Below, piece by piece: positions 53,230 through 61,948 of a stretch of DNA of 64,000 nucleotides; the stretch's first letter is position 1; the number at the start of each line of letters is the position of its first letter. The position numbers and the translations under genes are program-made. The stretch lies in assembly GCA_965279475.1 (NCBI GenBank), contig CBDIIA010000003.1, positions 124,001-188,000 of the forward strand, written 5' to 3'. This DNA is from Pseudorhodoferax sp965279475 (GTDB taxonomy: Bacteria; Pseudomonadota; Gammaproteobacteria; Burkholderiales; Burkholderiaceae_C). A model generated the notes under the pieces. It was not told the DNA's origin. It ran no database searches and saw only the letters and a program-made list of their open reading frames with translations.

Positions 53230-55569
53230 ATGACCTACTCGCTCAACACTCTCAATTCACCGGGCGCCGCCGTGGTGCCGATGCGTTCGGGCTTCGGCCG
53301 TTTCGCGCGCGAGTTCGGCCTGCTGCTCGGCTTGCTCGCGCTGGTGTTCTGGCTGTTGTCGCTGGCGAGCTTCTCCCTGCACGACCCGGCCTGGTCTACC
53401 TCCGGCGTCACCGGCAGCACGAAGAACTGGGGCGGCCGGCTCGGCGCCTGGGTGGCCGACATCAGCTACTTCACGCTGGGCTTCTCGGTGTGGTGGTGTT
53501 TCGCGGCCGGCGTGCGCAGCTGGCTGGCGAGCCTGGCCGACTGGCTGCGCGGCCAGGACAGTGCGGCGCCTGGCGGCTTTGCGTCGGGCAGCGTGATGCC
53601 GGTCCACCGTTTGGTCTTCTGGGCCGGGCTGGCCCTGTTGCTGGCAGCCAGCTGCGGGCTCGAGTGGTCGCGGCTGTACCGGCTGGAGGCCCAGCTGCCC
53701 GGCCATGCGGGCGGCGTCATCGGGTATGTGGTCGGGCCGTTGGCCGTGCAATGGCTGGGCTTCGCGGGCTCGGGGCTGGTCTGCATCGTCGCCGGCATCA
53801 TCGGGGTTTCGGCCGTGTTCCGGTTCTCGTGGGGCCAGGTGGCCGAACGCTTCGGCGCCTGGGCCTATTCGCTGGTCGAGTCGCGCCGCGAGAAACGCGA
53901 GGTCGCGGAAGACCTGGCGCTGGGCAAACAGGCCGCGCGTGAACGCCAGGAAGTGGTGTTCGAGGAACGCGTCGAGACCAAGGCGCAGCACCCCACGCCG
54001 GTGATGATCGAGCCGGTGCTGGTCGACCCGCCGAAGAGCGAACGCGTGGCCAAGGAACGGCAGAAGCCGTTGTTCACCGAACTGCCCGATTCCAAGCTGC
54101 CGCAGGTCGACCTGCTCGACGGCGCGCAGACGCGACAGGAAACCGTCTCGAACGAAACGCTGGAGATGACCAGCCGGATGATCGAGAAGAAGCTGAAGGA
54201 CTTCGGCGTCGAGGTGCGTGTGGTGCTGGCCTCGCCCGGCCCGGTGATCACCCGCTACGAGATCGAGCCGGCCACCGGCGTCAAGGGCTCGCAGATCGTC
54301 GGCCTGGCCAAGGACCTGGCGCGCAGCCTGTCTCTGGTGTCGATCCGCGTGGTCGAGACCATCCCGGGCAAGAACTACATGGCGCTCGAGCTGCCCAACG
54401 CCAAGCGCCAGTCGATCAAGCTGTCGGAGATTCTCGGCTCGCAGGTCTACAACGAGGCCAAGTCGCTGCTGACCATGGGCCTGGGCAAGGACATCGTCGG
54501 CAACCCGATCGTCGCCGACCTGGCCAAGATGCCGCACGTGCTGGTGGCCGGCACCACCGGGTCGGGCAAGTCGGTCGGCATCAACGCGATGATCCTGAGC
54601 CTGCTCTACAAGGCCGAGGCGCGCGATGTGCGGCTGCTGATGATCGACCCGAAGATGCTCGAGATGTCGGTCTACGAAGGCATCCCGCATCTGCTGGCAC
54701 CGGTGGTGACCGACATGAAGCAGGCCGCCTACGGCCTGACCTGGTGCGTGGCCGAGATGGAGCGGCGCTACAAGCTGCTGAGCAAGATGGGCGTGCGCAA
54801 CCTGGCGGGCTACAACGCCAAGATCGACGAGGCGGCCTCGCGCGAGGAGTTCATCTACAACCCGTTCAGCCTCACGCCCGACAGCCCCGAGCCGCTGCAA
54901 CGCCTGCCGCACATCGTGGTCGTGATCGACGAGCTGGCCGACCTGATGATGGTCGTCGGCAAGAAGATCGAAGAGCTGATCGCGCGGCTGGCGCAAAAAG
55001 CGCGCGCCGCCGGCATCCACCTGATCCTGGCGACGCAGCGGCCCAGCGTCGACGTGATCACCGGCCTCATCAAGGCCAACATCCCGACCCGCATCGCGTT
55101 CCAGGTGTCGAGCAAGATCGACAGCCGCACCATCCTCGACCAGATGGGCGCCGAGGCATTGCTCGGTATGGGCGACATGCTCTACATGCCCAGCGGCACC
55201 GGCCTGCCGATCCGCGTGCACGGCGCCTTCGTCAGCGACGAGGAAGTGCATCGCGTGGTGAGTTACCTCAAGTCGCAGGGGCCGGCCGACTACATCGAAG
55301 GCGTGCTCGAAGGCGGCACGGTCGATGGCGAGGGCGATCTGCTGGGCGAGGGCGGCGACGGCGCGGGCGAGAAGGACCCGATGTACGACCAGGCGGTCGA
55401 GGTGGTGCTGAAGAACCGCAAGGCCAGCATCTCGCTGGTGCAGCGGCACCTGAAGATCGGCTACAACCGCGCGGCCCGGCTGGTCGAGGACATGGAAAAG
55501 GCGGGCCTGGTCAGCGCCATGAGCACCAATGGGCAGCGCGACATCCTGGTGCCCGCACGTACGGAGTAG
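53230..55569 (+). CDS. ftsK: DNA translocase FtsK
   Basis: It pumps DNA at the septum and activates chromosome dimer resolution. The 779-residue protein has four N-terminal membrane segments (about 25-215), a short charged linker, and a RecA-like motor with Walker A GTTGSGKSVGIN and Walker B VVIDELADLMM. The C-terminal gamma winged helix (about 715-775; DQAVEVVLKNRKASISLVQR) reads KOPS sites. It is much shorter than E. coli FtsK because the linker is reduced. lolA follows after six bases. Confidence 0.95.
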   Translation: MTYSLNTLNSPGAAVVPMRSGFGRFAREFGLLLGLLALVFWLLSLASFSLHDPAWSTSGVTGSTKNWGGRLGAWVADISYFTLGFSVWWCFAAGVRSWLASLADWLRGQDSAAPGGFASGSVMPVHRLVFWAGLALLLAASCGLEWSRLYRLEAQLPGHAGGVIGYVVGPLAVQWLGFAGSGLVCIVAGIIGVSAVFRFSWGQVAERFGAWAYSLVESRREKREVAEDLALGKQAARERQEVVFEERVETKAQHPTPVMIEPVLVDPPKSERVAKERQKPLFTELPDSKLPQVDLLDGAQTRQETVSNETLEMTSRMIEKKLKDFGVEVRVVLASPGPVITRYEIEPATGVKGSQIVGLAKDLARSLSLVSIRVVETIPGKNYMALELPNAKRQSIKLSEILGSQVYNEAKSLLTMGLGKDIVGNPIVADLAKMPHVLVAGTTGSGKSVGINAMILSLLYKAEARDVRLLMIDPKMLEMSVYEGIPHLLAPVVTDMKQAAYGLTWCVAEMERRYKLLSKMGVRNLAGYNAKIDEAASREEFIYNPFSLTPDSPEPLQRLPHIVVVIDELADLMMVVGKKIEELIARLAQKARAAGIHLILATQRPSVDVITGLIKANIPTRIAFQVSSKIDSRTILDQMGAEALLGMGDMLYMPSGTGLPIRVHGAFVSDEEVHRVVSYLKSQGPADYIEGVLEGGTVDGEGDLLGEGGDGAGEKDPMYDQAVEVVLKNRKASISLVQRHLKIGYNRAARLVEDMEKAGLVSAMSTNGQRDILVPARTE

Positions 55570-55575
55570 CAGCCG

Positions 55576-56238
55576 ATGAAGACACGTTTTCTGGCCCTGT
55601 GCGCGTTCTCCGCGTTCGTCGCGCTGGCCCTGCACGCCCCGGCGCAAGCCGACGGCCTCGAAAGCCTCGAGGCCTTCATGAAGACGGTGCGCAGCGGCAA
55701 GGCCGAGTTCGTCCAGGTGGTCACCGCGCCGCCCAAGGACGGGCAGGCGGCGCGCACCAAGACATCGTCCGGCAGCTTCGAGTTCCAGCGGCCCAGCCGC
55801 TTCAAGTTCGTCTACCGCAAGCCCTTCGAGCAGAGCATCGTCGCCGACGGCCAGACCCTGTGGCTGTACGACGTGGACCTGAACCAGGTGACCGCGCGCA
55901 AGCAGTCGCAGGTGCTGGGGTCGACCCCGGCTGCACTGGTGGCGGCGGCACCCGATCTGCGGGCGCTGCAGGCCGACTTCTCGCTGCAGTCCGCGCCCGA
56001 CAAGGACGGCTTGCAATGGGTCAGCGCGCTGCCCAAGGCCAAGGACGGCCAGCTGGCCAGCGTGCGCGTGGGCCTGCGGCCGAGCGACAAGGGCCCCGAA
56101 CTCGCCGTGCTCGAGATCCTCGACAGTTTCGGCCAGCGTTCGGTCCTGACCTTTGCCAAGGTCGAGCTCAACCCGGCACTGGCCGCCGACACCTTCGTGT
56201 TCAAGCCGCCGGCCGGCGCTGACGTACTGCGGCAATAG
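55576..56238 (+). CDS. lolA: outer-membrane lipoprotein carrier protein LolA
   Basis: It shuttles lipoproteins from the LolCDE complex to LolB across the periplasm. The 220-residue protein has a signal peptide (FLALCAFSAFVALALHAPAQA) and the LolA half-barrel pattern with SGSFEFQRPSRFKFVYRKPF, QTLWLYDVDLNQVTARK and the C-terminal FVFKPPAGADVL. GGAG precedes the ATG. It is co-transcribed with ftsK upstream, and rarA follows after a convergent small gene. Confidence 0.94.
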   Translation: MKTRFLALCAFSAFVALALHAPAQADGLESLEAFMKTVRSGKAEFVQVVTAPPKDGQAARTKTSSGSFEFQRPSRFKFVYRKPFEQSIVADGQTLWLYDVDLNQVTARKQSQVLGSTPAALVAAAPDLRALQADFSLQSAPDKDGLQWVSALPKAKDGQLASVRVGLRPSDKGPELAVLEILDSFGQRSVLTFAKVELNPALAADTFVFKPPAGADVLRQ

Positions 56239-56310
56239 AGGACCGCCAGCAGCGCGCCGGGCAGCGGTCCGAAGGCGAGGCCGCCTGCGCGCTCACCGTG
56301 CTTGCCCCGG

Positions 56311-56598
56311 CTACCGGGCGATCTTGCGTTCGACCTCCTGCACCACGCCGGCCCGCAGCCGGATGATGGTCAGCGTCTGCGGATCGCGCGGATGCGGAAA
56401 GTAGGTCCAGGTCTTCTCTTCGGGCTGGCCTCGGACGTTCGTGATGAAGGCCTCATGGTCTGGTTTGCCGATCTTGAAGACCACCTCGCCTTCGGGCATG
56501 CCGATGCCGATGAAACCGCGATCTCTGGGATCGACGGCCAGGGCGCTCAGCGATGCAGCGGCGGCAATGGTGGCGACGATCGTCTTCAGAATGGACAT
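56311..56598 (-). CDS. small exported protein of unknown function
   Basis: The 95-residue protein has a signal peptide (LKTIVATIAAAASLSALA) and a short domain with GIGMPEGEVVFKIGKPD and KTWTYFPHPRDPQTLTIIRL. This resembles the small BamE/SmpA-like outer-membrane protein folds, in which G-M-x-E-x-E-V is typical. No lipobox Cys is present, so it should be periplasmic. It lies on the opposite strand between lolA and rarA. Confidence 0.7.
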   Translation of the reverse strand: MSILKTIVATIAAAASLSALAVDPRDRGFIGIGMPEGEVVFKIGKPDHEAFITNVRGQPEEKTWTYFPHPRDPQTLTIIRLRAGVVQEVERKIAR

Positions 56599-56682
56599 GG
56601 GCTGCAGCTCGTGGGGACAAATCGGGCCGCCATCATACGCAAGCCTGTTCGGGCGCGGGGTAACCAGTCCGCAGGACAATCC

Positions 56683-56826
56683 ATGACCATGCGATCCGCC
56701 GTTCACTTCACCGATTCCCTTCATCGTCCTCCGCGCGAATACCTGCACGCCGAGACGCCGGACGAGGCCACGGACCAGCCACATTCCTGCACCGGTTTGC
56801 GCAAGAAGGCGAAGACCCATGGCTGA
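56683..56826 (+). CDS. possible 47-residue small ORF overlapping the rarA start
   Basis: The ATG at 56683 has AGGA upstream, and the frame ends at TGA 56824-56826, overlapping the first codons of rarA. It is hydrophilic with several His and Arg and has no recognised domain. It is the only candidate in the 220-bp gap before rarA and could couple translation or be chance. Confidence 0.25.
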   Translation: MTMRSAVHFTDSLHRPPREYLHAETPDEATDQPHSCTGLRKKAKTHG

Positions 56827-58123
56827 CCTGTTCGCACAAGAGCCTGTTGCTCCGCTTGCCGAAGCCCTTCGCCCGAAGACGCTGGACGAGGTGGTCGGCC
56901 AATCCCATCTGTTGGGTGAGGGCAAGCCACTGAGACTGGCGTTCCAGTCGGGCAAGCCGCACTCCATGATCTTCTGGGGGCCTCCCGGCGTCGGCAAGAC
57001 CACCTTGGCACGCCTGACTGCTTCGGCCTTCCAATGCGAGTTCATCGCCCTGTCTGCGGTGTTCTCCGGCGTCAAGGACATCCGTGCTTCCATGGAGCAG
57101 GCAGAGCAGAACCTGGCTCTCGGCAAGCACACGATCCTGTTCGTGGACGAAATTCACAGGTTCAACAAGTCGCAGCAGGACGCTCTGCTTCCGTACGCGG
57201 AAAGCGGCCTGGTGACGTTCATTGGAGCCACCACCGAAAACCCCAGCTTCGAAGTCAATTCAGCCCTGCTGTCGCGTGCGCAGGTCTATGTCCTGAAGTC
57301 GCTCACCGACGACGAACTGAAGGAGCTGTTGAAGCGTGCGCAGGAGAGGGTGCTGGGCGACCTTGCGTTCGACGAGCTGGCGCGAGACACCTTGATCGGG
57401 TATGCCGACGGTGACGCAAGGCGCTTTCTGAACCTGCTGGAGCAAACCGGGACAGCGGCCAAGGCGTCGGGCATCACCCGGATCACGGCCGACTTCCTTC
57501 AGAACGCCTTGACCTTGAACAGCCGTCGTTTTGACAAGGGAGGGGACAACTTCTACGACCAGATATCAGCCCTGCACAAGTCTGTGCGTGGATCACACCC
57601 CGACGCTGCCCTTTACTGGCTGACCCGCATGTTGGACGGTGGGGCCGACGCTCGCTATCTGGCGAGACGCATTGTCCGCATGGCATGGGAAGACATTGGC
57701 CTCGCCGATCCCCGGGCCATGCAGATCGCCAACGATGCGGCTTTGACCTACGAACGGCTGGGAAGTCCCGAGGGCGAGCTGGCGCTTGGACAGGCAGTGA
57801 TCTACCTGGCGATGGCAGCCAAAAGCAATGCCGGATACAACGCCTACAACGCTGCCAAGGCATTCGTCAACAAGGACAAGAGCAGGGAAGTGCCTGTGCA
57901 CTTGAGAAATGCGCCGACGAAGCTGATGAAAGAGCTGGGCTATGGGCATGAATACCGCTATGCGCATGATGAGCCCAATGCTTATGCGGCTGGTGAAACC
58001 TATCTGCCCGATGACATGAAAGAGCCAGGCTGGTATCAGCCGGTGCCTAGAGGTCTGGAGTTGAAGATAGCGGAAAAACTTGCCCTGCTTCGGAAGTGGG
58101 ACGACGAAGCGGGCAAGCGTTAG
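56819..58123 (+). CDS. rarA: replication-associated recombination protein RarA (MgsA)
   Basis: This 434-residue AAA+ ATPase acts at stalled replication forks. It has the start PLAEALRPKTLDEVVGQSHL, Walker A WGPPGVGKTTLARL, Walker B ILFVDEIHRFNKSQQD, sensor 1 IGATTENPSF and the C-terminal tetramerisation part (YWLTRMLDGGADARYLARR, ARRIVRMAWEDIGLADPRAM). Codon use toward its 3' half is visibly less GC-rich than in ftsK or lolA. In many betaproteobacteria serS follows rarA; here a CTERM gene follows on the other strand. Confidence 0.94.
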   Translation: MADLFAQEPVAPLAEALRPKTLDEVVGQSHLLGEGKPLRLAFQSGKPHSMIFWGPPGVGKTTLARLTASAFQCEFIALSAVFSGVKDIRASMEQAEQNLALGKHTILFVDEIHRFNKSQQDALLPYAESGLVTFIGATTENPSFEVNSALLSRAQVYVLKSLTDDELKELLKRAQERVLGDLAFDELARDTLIGYADGDARRFLNLLEQTGTAAKASGITRITADFLQNALTLNSRRFDKGGDNFYDQISALHKSVRGSHPDAALYWLTRMLDGGADARYLARRIVRMAWEDIGLADPRAMQIANDAALTYERLGSPEGELALGQAVIYLAMAAKSNAGYNAYNAAKAFVNKDKSREVPVHLRNAPTKLMKELGYGHEYRYAHDEPNAYAAGETYLPDDMKEPGWYQPVPRGLELKIAEKLALLRKWDDEAGKR

Positions 58124-58146
58124 AGCAATGCCTTGCCAAACCTTCT

Positions 58147-58755
58147 TCAGCTGTTGCGGCGACGATGCATCGTCGCCAGCCCGAACAGCGCCAGCAGGGA
58201 CGACAGCCCGATCAGGCTCCACTCGGAGAGCGTGGGAATGGCCTGGGTCTGGGGGGCGGCGCTGATCACGACGGTGAAGGAGTCCGCCGCAGGCCCGGTA
58301 CCCCAGGTCCAGGTGTAGGAGCCCGGCGTGAGCCCGAGTCCTGCAAGCGTGGCCCCGTTCCAGGTGGCCGATGAAGTCCCGAGATTCGTTCCGGAGACAT
58401 AGCCCAGAGGAACCGTCACGATGTCGAGATTCCCGATGACGCCGACCATGCTGCCTGTGCCACTGCTGGCCGCTGTACCAGTCCCGGGACCAAAGCTCGT
58501 AGGCCCCGTAACTGCACCCGTATAAGTCTCATAGGTAGCCCCGATCGGCCCAAGCAACACGCTTGCGATGTTGCCCCTGATAGAGGGCGACGCTGGCCCG
58601 TTTCCATTGATCGTCAAGGCCGTCACGTCGAGCGAGCCGCTACCGGTCGCCACCACATCCGGGCCGTTTTGAATGATGTTGACCGTGTACGCAGCTTGCG
58701 ACAGACCGCATGCCAGCAGAGCTGCAGCGCCAAAAATAAATCCCTTTGTGTTCAT
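58147..58755 (-). CDS. secreted IPTL-CTERM protein
   Basis: The 202-residue protein has a signal peptide (FIFGAAALLACGLSQAA) and a Gly/Thr/Ser-rich extracellular domain (GSGSLDVTALTINGNGPASP, YTWTWGTGPAADSFTVVISA). The C-terminal tail AIPTLSEWSLIGLSSLLALF plus HRRRNS is a clear IPTL-CTERM sorting signal. GAGGGA lies before the ATG at 58755. Upstream on the same strand is a metzincin lipoprotein gene. The domain resembles short exported proteins that use PEP-CTERM or IPTL tails; the function is unknown. Confidence 0.85.
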   Translation of the reverse strand: MNTKGFIFGAAALLACGLSQAAYTVNIIQNGPDVVATGSGSLDVTALTINGNGPASPSIRGNIASVLLGPIGATYETYTGAVTGPTSFGPGTGTAASSGTGSMVGVIGNLDIVTVPLGYVSGTNLGTSSATWNGATLAGLGLTPGSYTWTWGTGPAADSFTVVISAAPQTQAIPTLSEWSLIGLSSLLALFGLATMHRRRNS

Positions 58756-58916
58756 CGATTCCCTCTGTTGGTGAACAGATGTTACGACAAGCGACATGCT
58801 GTGCACGTTGTGGGCGCAGATGGAGAGCGTGGTGCCGTGAAGACGCTGGTCCGTGCCGGCGCAAGCCCGACGAAGGAGGGTTGAGGCGCGGCGCGCTTCC
58901 ATCCCGCCCCAGTCGC

Positions 58917-59603
58917 TCAGTTGTTGATCTGCTTGACCACCACGGACGCCTTGGGTGCTCCGATCGGGTTGGCATAAAGCGTGGCCAACACCGACCAGAA
59001 GTCATCGCTGATGGAAGGCCCGTCACCGAAGCCAGCGAAGTGGGCACCCAGACCGAGTGCATGCCCGAGTTCGTGCACCACGATGTCGGCGCCTGCGGTG
59101 CACTGGGGGTTGTCGAGGTTCACATACAGCCTGGCTGACAGCTCGCCCGTCGCCCGCAGGGAGCCTGGAGGCCAGCTGCCACTGAATGGCGCATTGCTGA
59201 CGTTGGCGCAGTACGCCTGTGGATTGCCGCCCGCTGGCAGGTAGGAGGTGCCTTGCCGGAACACGATGCCCCGCGTGACGGCGGCTTCGTCGGCATTGGC
59301 GATGCTGGTGCGGTCGAACACGACCGCACCGAGCCGCGCTTCGATGGCATCCATCGCCGGCACGGCCCGCGCCTCGCCATTGGTCTTGACCGGGATCGGC
59401 AGACTCCAGCGTTTGGCCACCCCCGCAAACTGACCGTTCCATGGAACGCCGACGGACGACAGATTGGCCGTGTCCAGGTAAGCCAGGAGACGGGTATCGG
59501 CAGCACTCGGTCCGGCCGGTGTCGGGGTTTGCGCATCGCTGCCGCCACCTCCGCAAGCGGTCAACAGGGTGGTGAGGCATAGCGCAAGCAGGGAAGTGTT
59601 CAT
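58917..59603 (-). CDS. putative metzincin-type zinc metalloprotease lipoprotein
   Basis: The 228-residue protein has a lipoprotein signal (CLTTLLTACGGGG, lipobox LTAC with Cys at about 17) and the full metzincin zinc motif HELGHALGLGAH (HExxHxxGxxH plus one). A later Met-turn is not obvious. The domain also contains two further Cys (YCANV, QCTAG). Anchored in the outer membrane, it could process surface proteins, including the adjacent CTERM protein, but this is speculation. The start ATG at 59603 lacks a strong ribosome-binding site. It is divergent from a LuxR-type regulator. Confidence 0.75.
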   Translation of the reverse strand: MNTSLLALCLTTLLTACGGGGSDAQTPTPAGPSAADTRLLAYLDTANLSSVGVPWNGQFAGVAKRWSLPIPVKTNGEARAVPAMDAIEARLGAVVFDRTSIANADEAAVTRGIVFRQGTSYLPAGGNPQAYCANVSNAPFSGSWPPGSLRATGELSARLYVNLDNPQCTAGADIVVHELGHALGLGAHFAGFGDGPSISDDFWSVLATLYANPIGAPKASVVVKQINN

Positions 59604-59705
59604 GGTCAGCAGGATCGTGTGGGTGGAGTTGGGTTGGACCCGGCGATGTAGCCTGATCCGGTGGATGGTCTGGGCCAGAATGTAGGGACAAGACACAGCG
59701 GCAGC

Positions 59706-59725
59706 CATAGGGCAGATGCCCCATG
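59706..59725. promoter_or_regulatory. inverted repeat between metzincin and LuxR-type genes
   Basis: CATAGGGC-AGAT-GCCCCATG has 8-bp arms with one mismatch and a 4-bp centre. It lies midway in the 190-bp divergent promoter region and is a candidate operator for the LuxR-type protein at 59794. Confidence 0.4.
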
Positions 59726-59793
59726 AGCGATCTTGAGAGCGGCGGCATGATCAGAACAAAACGGGCAGCAGATGGTTGGGAGGCCACGCGCAG

Positions 59794-60822
59794 ATGACAC
59801 CAAGCACTTCGGACGTCCTGTTGGATCTCTACCGCGGAGCACAGACAAACGGCATCAACGAATTTCCCTCGTTCGCCATCGAGACGATGGCGCGCTTCAT
59901 CGAGTTCGACATGGCGATGTTCTTCATGATGTCGTACGACGCGGGAGGTCAGGTCGTGGTGCACCACGCGCATCTGTTCAACGAAGCGCCGCCCATGGTC
60001 GACGAGTGGTTGTCGATCTCGCGGCACGATCAGGTCGTGATGGATGTGATGCACAACCCGGGGCGGGCGTTCTCGTATTGCGTGCCCGAGCGGTTCAAGG
60101 CCATCGCCCCGGTGTGGGACTACGCCTTGCGGCGGCGGCACATGAACGTGCTCGGTGCGACCTGGCCTTATGCATCAGGCGGTGTGAAGGCCGGCCTGTC
60201 GCTGCGGCGGGCCGACGGGCGCTGGCACTACCGCCAGCGCGACAAGACCCGGCTGCAAACGCTGCTGCCCCACGTATGCGAAGCCTTCCGCATCAACCGC
60301 GCCGTGTTCTCGCAGGCGGTCCAGTTGTCCATGGTGGACCCCCTTGGCGGCTTCTGTGTGTTCGACGGCAACGGCTTCATCGTGTACCAGGATGCGGCGT
60401 TCGCCCAACTCGCCGCGGTCATGTTTGCGAGCCCGGGCAACTACAAGATTCCGCAGCGCCTCCAGGCCGTGTTCTGCAGAGAACGCCAGCACCGCCTGAC
60501 CGAAGGCCGGATGACGTTCGAGGCCACGGCCATCGCCAACCTGTACTTCCTCAAGGTCCGGCCGGTCAACAGGCTGGACGCACTCACCGTGCGCGAACTC
60601 ACCGTTGCCCGCTTTTACGGTACCGGCCTGACCTACAAGGAGATCGGTGCCGAACTGACGATCTCGCCTTCGACCGTGCGGCGGCATATCGAAGCGATCT
60701 ACCAGAAACTGAAGGTGCGGACCAAGGCCGACCTGGCTTTTCTTCTGCATGCGGATGCCGGCGCGGCCCTCCCCAGCGCCGACGGCAATGCGCGTTGGCT
60801 GAAGCTTCTTTCCCCCGGGTAA
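59794..60822 (+). CDS. LuxR-type transcriptional regulator (no autoinducer domain recognised)
   Basis: The 342-residue protein has a C-terminal LuxR/GerE helix-turn-helix (about 270-325) with LTVRELTVARFYGTGLTYKE and ISPSTVRRHIEAIYQKLKVR. The N-terminal 260 residues look like a GAF/PAS-type sensor region (FASFAI-like start, GFCVFDGNGFIVYQDAAF), but no known ligand motif is seen. The ATG at 59794 has GGGAGG ten bases upstream. It is divergent from the metzincin and IPTL-CTERM genes and may control them. Confidence 0.83.
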   Translation: MTPSTSDVLLDLYRGAQTNGINEFPSFAIETMARFIEFDMAMFFMMSYDAGGQVVVHHAHLFNEAPPMVDEWLSISRHDQVVMDVMHNPGRAFSYCVPERFKAIAPVWDYALRRRHMNVLGATWPYASGGVKAGLSLRRADGRWHYRQRDKTRLQTLLPHVCEAFRINRAVFSQAVQLSMVDPLGGFCVFDGNGFIVYQDAAFAQLAAVMFASPGNYKIPQRLQAVFCRERQHRLTEGRMTFEATAIANLYFLKVRPVNRLDALTVRELTVARFYGTGLTYKEIGAELTISPSTVRRHIEAIYQKLKVRTKADLAFLLHADAGAALPSADGNARWLKLLSPG

Positions 60823-60877
60823 ACACCGGCCGCTCCGTCGGAATCGAGCCTGTCACCCGTGACTACAATCGCGCTCG

Positions 60878-60911
60878 AAACCCGCAGTTCCACTGACCTG
60901 GCGGGTTTTTT
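60878..60911 (+). terminator. rho-independent terminator between LuxR-type gene and liv operon
   Basis: An 8-bp stem AAACCCGC/GCGGGTTT with a 15-base loop is followed by six T. A TACAAT hexamer lies just before it (60864-60869), but no matching -35 was found. It most simply ends the LuxR-type transcript before livH. Confidence 0.75.
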
Positions 60912-61007
60912 GCTAGGTGAGAGGTGGCCCACAAGGCCGATGATGCGGCAGGTCGGAAGTGCGACGGCGTAGCGGACTCGCGGCGATAAAAAGACGGAGA
61001 AGCGTTT

Positions 61008-61937
61008 ATGGAAATCTTGCTACAGCAGATCATCAACGGTCTGGTACTGGGCAGCATGTATGCCCTGGTGGCGCTGGGCTACACCATGGTGTACGGCATC
61101 ATCAACCTGATCAACTTCGCGCATGGCGAAGTGCTGATGGTGGGGGCATTGACAAGCTGGACGGCCATCGGCCTCATGCAGGAGTCGCTGCCCGGCGCAC
61201 CAGGATGGGTGATCCTGCTCATCGCGACGGTCATTGCCTGCGCCGTGGCGGCGGTGCTCAACTTCACCATCGAGAAGGTGGCCTACCGGCCACTGCGCAA
61301 CAGCCCCAAGCTGGCCCCTCTGATCACCGCCATCGGCATGTCGATCCTGCTGCAGACGCTGGCCATGATCATCTGGAAGCCGACCAACAAGGCCTATCCC
61401 ACGCTGCTGCCGAGCAAGTCGGTCGAAGTGGCGGGGGCTTCGATCTCGCCCACCCAGATCATGATCCTGGTGGTCACGGCGGTGTCCCTGGCCGTGCTGA
61501 CCTACCTGGTCAACTACACCAAGCTCGGCCGCGCGATGCGCGCCACGGCCGAGAACCCGCGGGTCGCCTCGCTGATGGGTGTGAAACCCGACATGGTGAT
61601 CTCGGCAACATTCATCATCGGCGCCGTGCTGGCCGCCATTGCCGGCGTGATGCAGGCATCCAACTACGGCATCGCACAACACTCGATGGGTTTCCTGCCG
61701 GGGCTGAAGGCGTTCACCGCCGCGGTGTTCGGCGGCATCGGCAACCTGGCCGGCGCCGTGGTGGGCGGCCTGCTGCTCGGGCTGATCGAGGTGATCGGCT
61801 CCGGTTACCTCGGCGTGCTCACGGGTGACCTGCTGGGCAGCCAGCACTCGGACATCTTCGCGTTCGCGATCCTGATCCTGATGCTGACGATCCGGCCATC
61901 GGGCCTGCTGGGCGAGCGGGTCGCCGACCGGGCCTGA
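61008..61937 (+). CDS. livH: branched-chain amino acid ABC transporter permease LivH
   Basis: The 309-residue integral membrane protein has about eight hydrophobic segments and the LivH start QQIINGLVLGSMYALVALGY. It also has TMVYGIINLINFAHGEVLMV and the cytoplasmic EAA-like coupling region GRAMRATAENPRVASLMG. With LivM it forms the pore for leucine, isoleucine, valine or related compounds such as urea. The periplasmic binding protein is not in the window. It is the first gene of the liv operon. Confidence 0.94.
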   Translation: MEILLQQIINGLVLGSMYALVALGYTMVYGIINLINFAHGEVLMVGALTSWTAIGLMQESLPGAPGWVILLIATVIACAVAAVLNFTIEKVAYRPLRNSPKLAPLITAIGMSILLQTLAMIIWKPTNKAYPTLLPSKSVEVAGASISPTQIMILVVTAVSLAVLTYLVNYTKLGRAMRATAENPRVASLMGVKPDMVISATFIIGAVLAAIAGVMQASNYGIAQHSMGFLPGLKAFTAAVFGGIGNLAGAVVGGLLLGLIEVIGSGYLGVLTGDLLGSQHSDIFAFAILILMLTIRPSGLLGERVADRA

Positions 61938-61948
61938 GGAACAAGCAC

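Noticed and set aside
53257..56235. 992-residue minus-strand reading frame opposite ftsK and lolA
   Set aside because: Composition is His/Arg/Gln/Asp-rich with no motif, while the plus-strand genes are certain.
56240..56270. GGACCGC/GCGGTCC hairpin between lolA and the minus-strand small gene
   Set aside because: A 7-bp stem with a 17-base loop and no T run; too common at this GC content to call a terminator.
60864..60869. TACAAT as a promoter for a small RNA ending at the 60878-60911 hairpin
   Set aside because: No -35 element is present and the transcript would be only the hairpin. It is more simply a chance match before a terminator.
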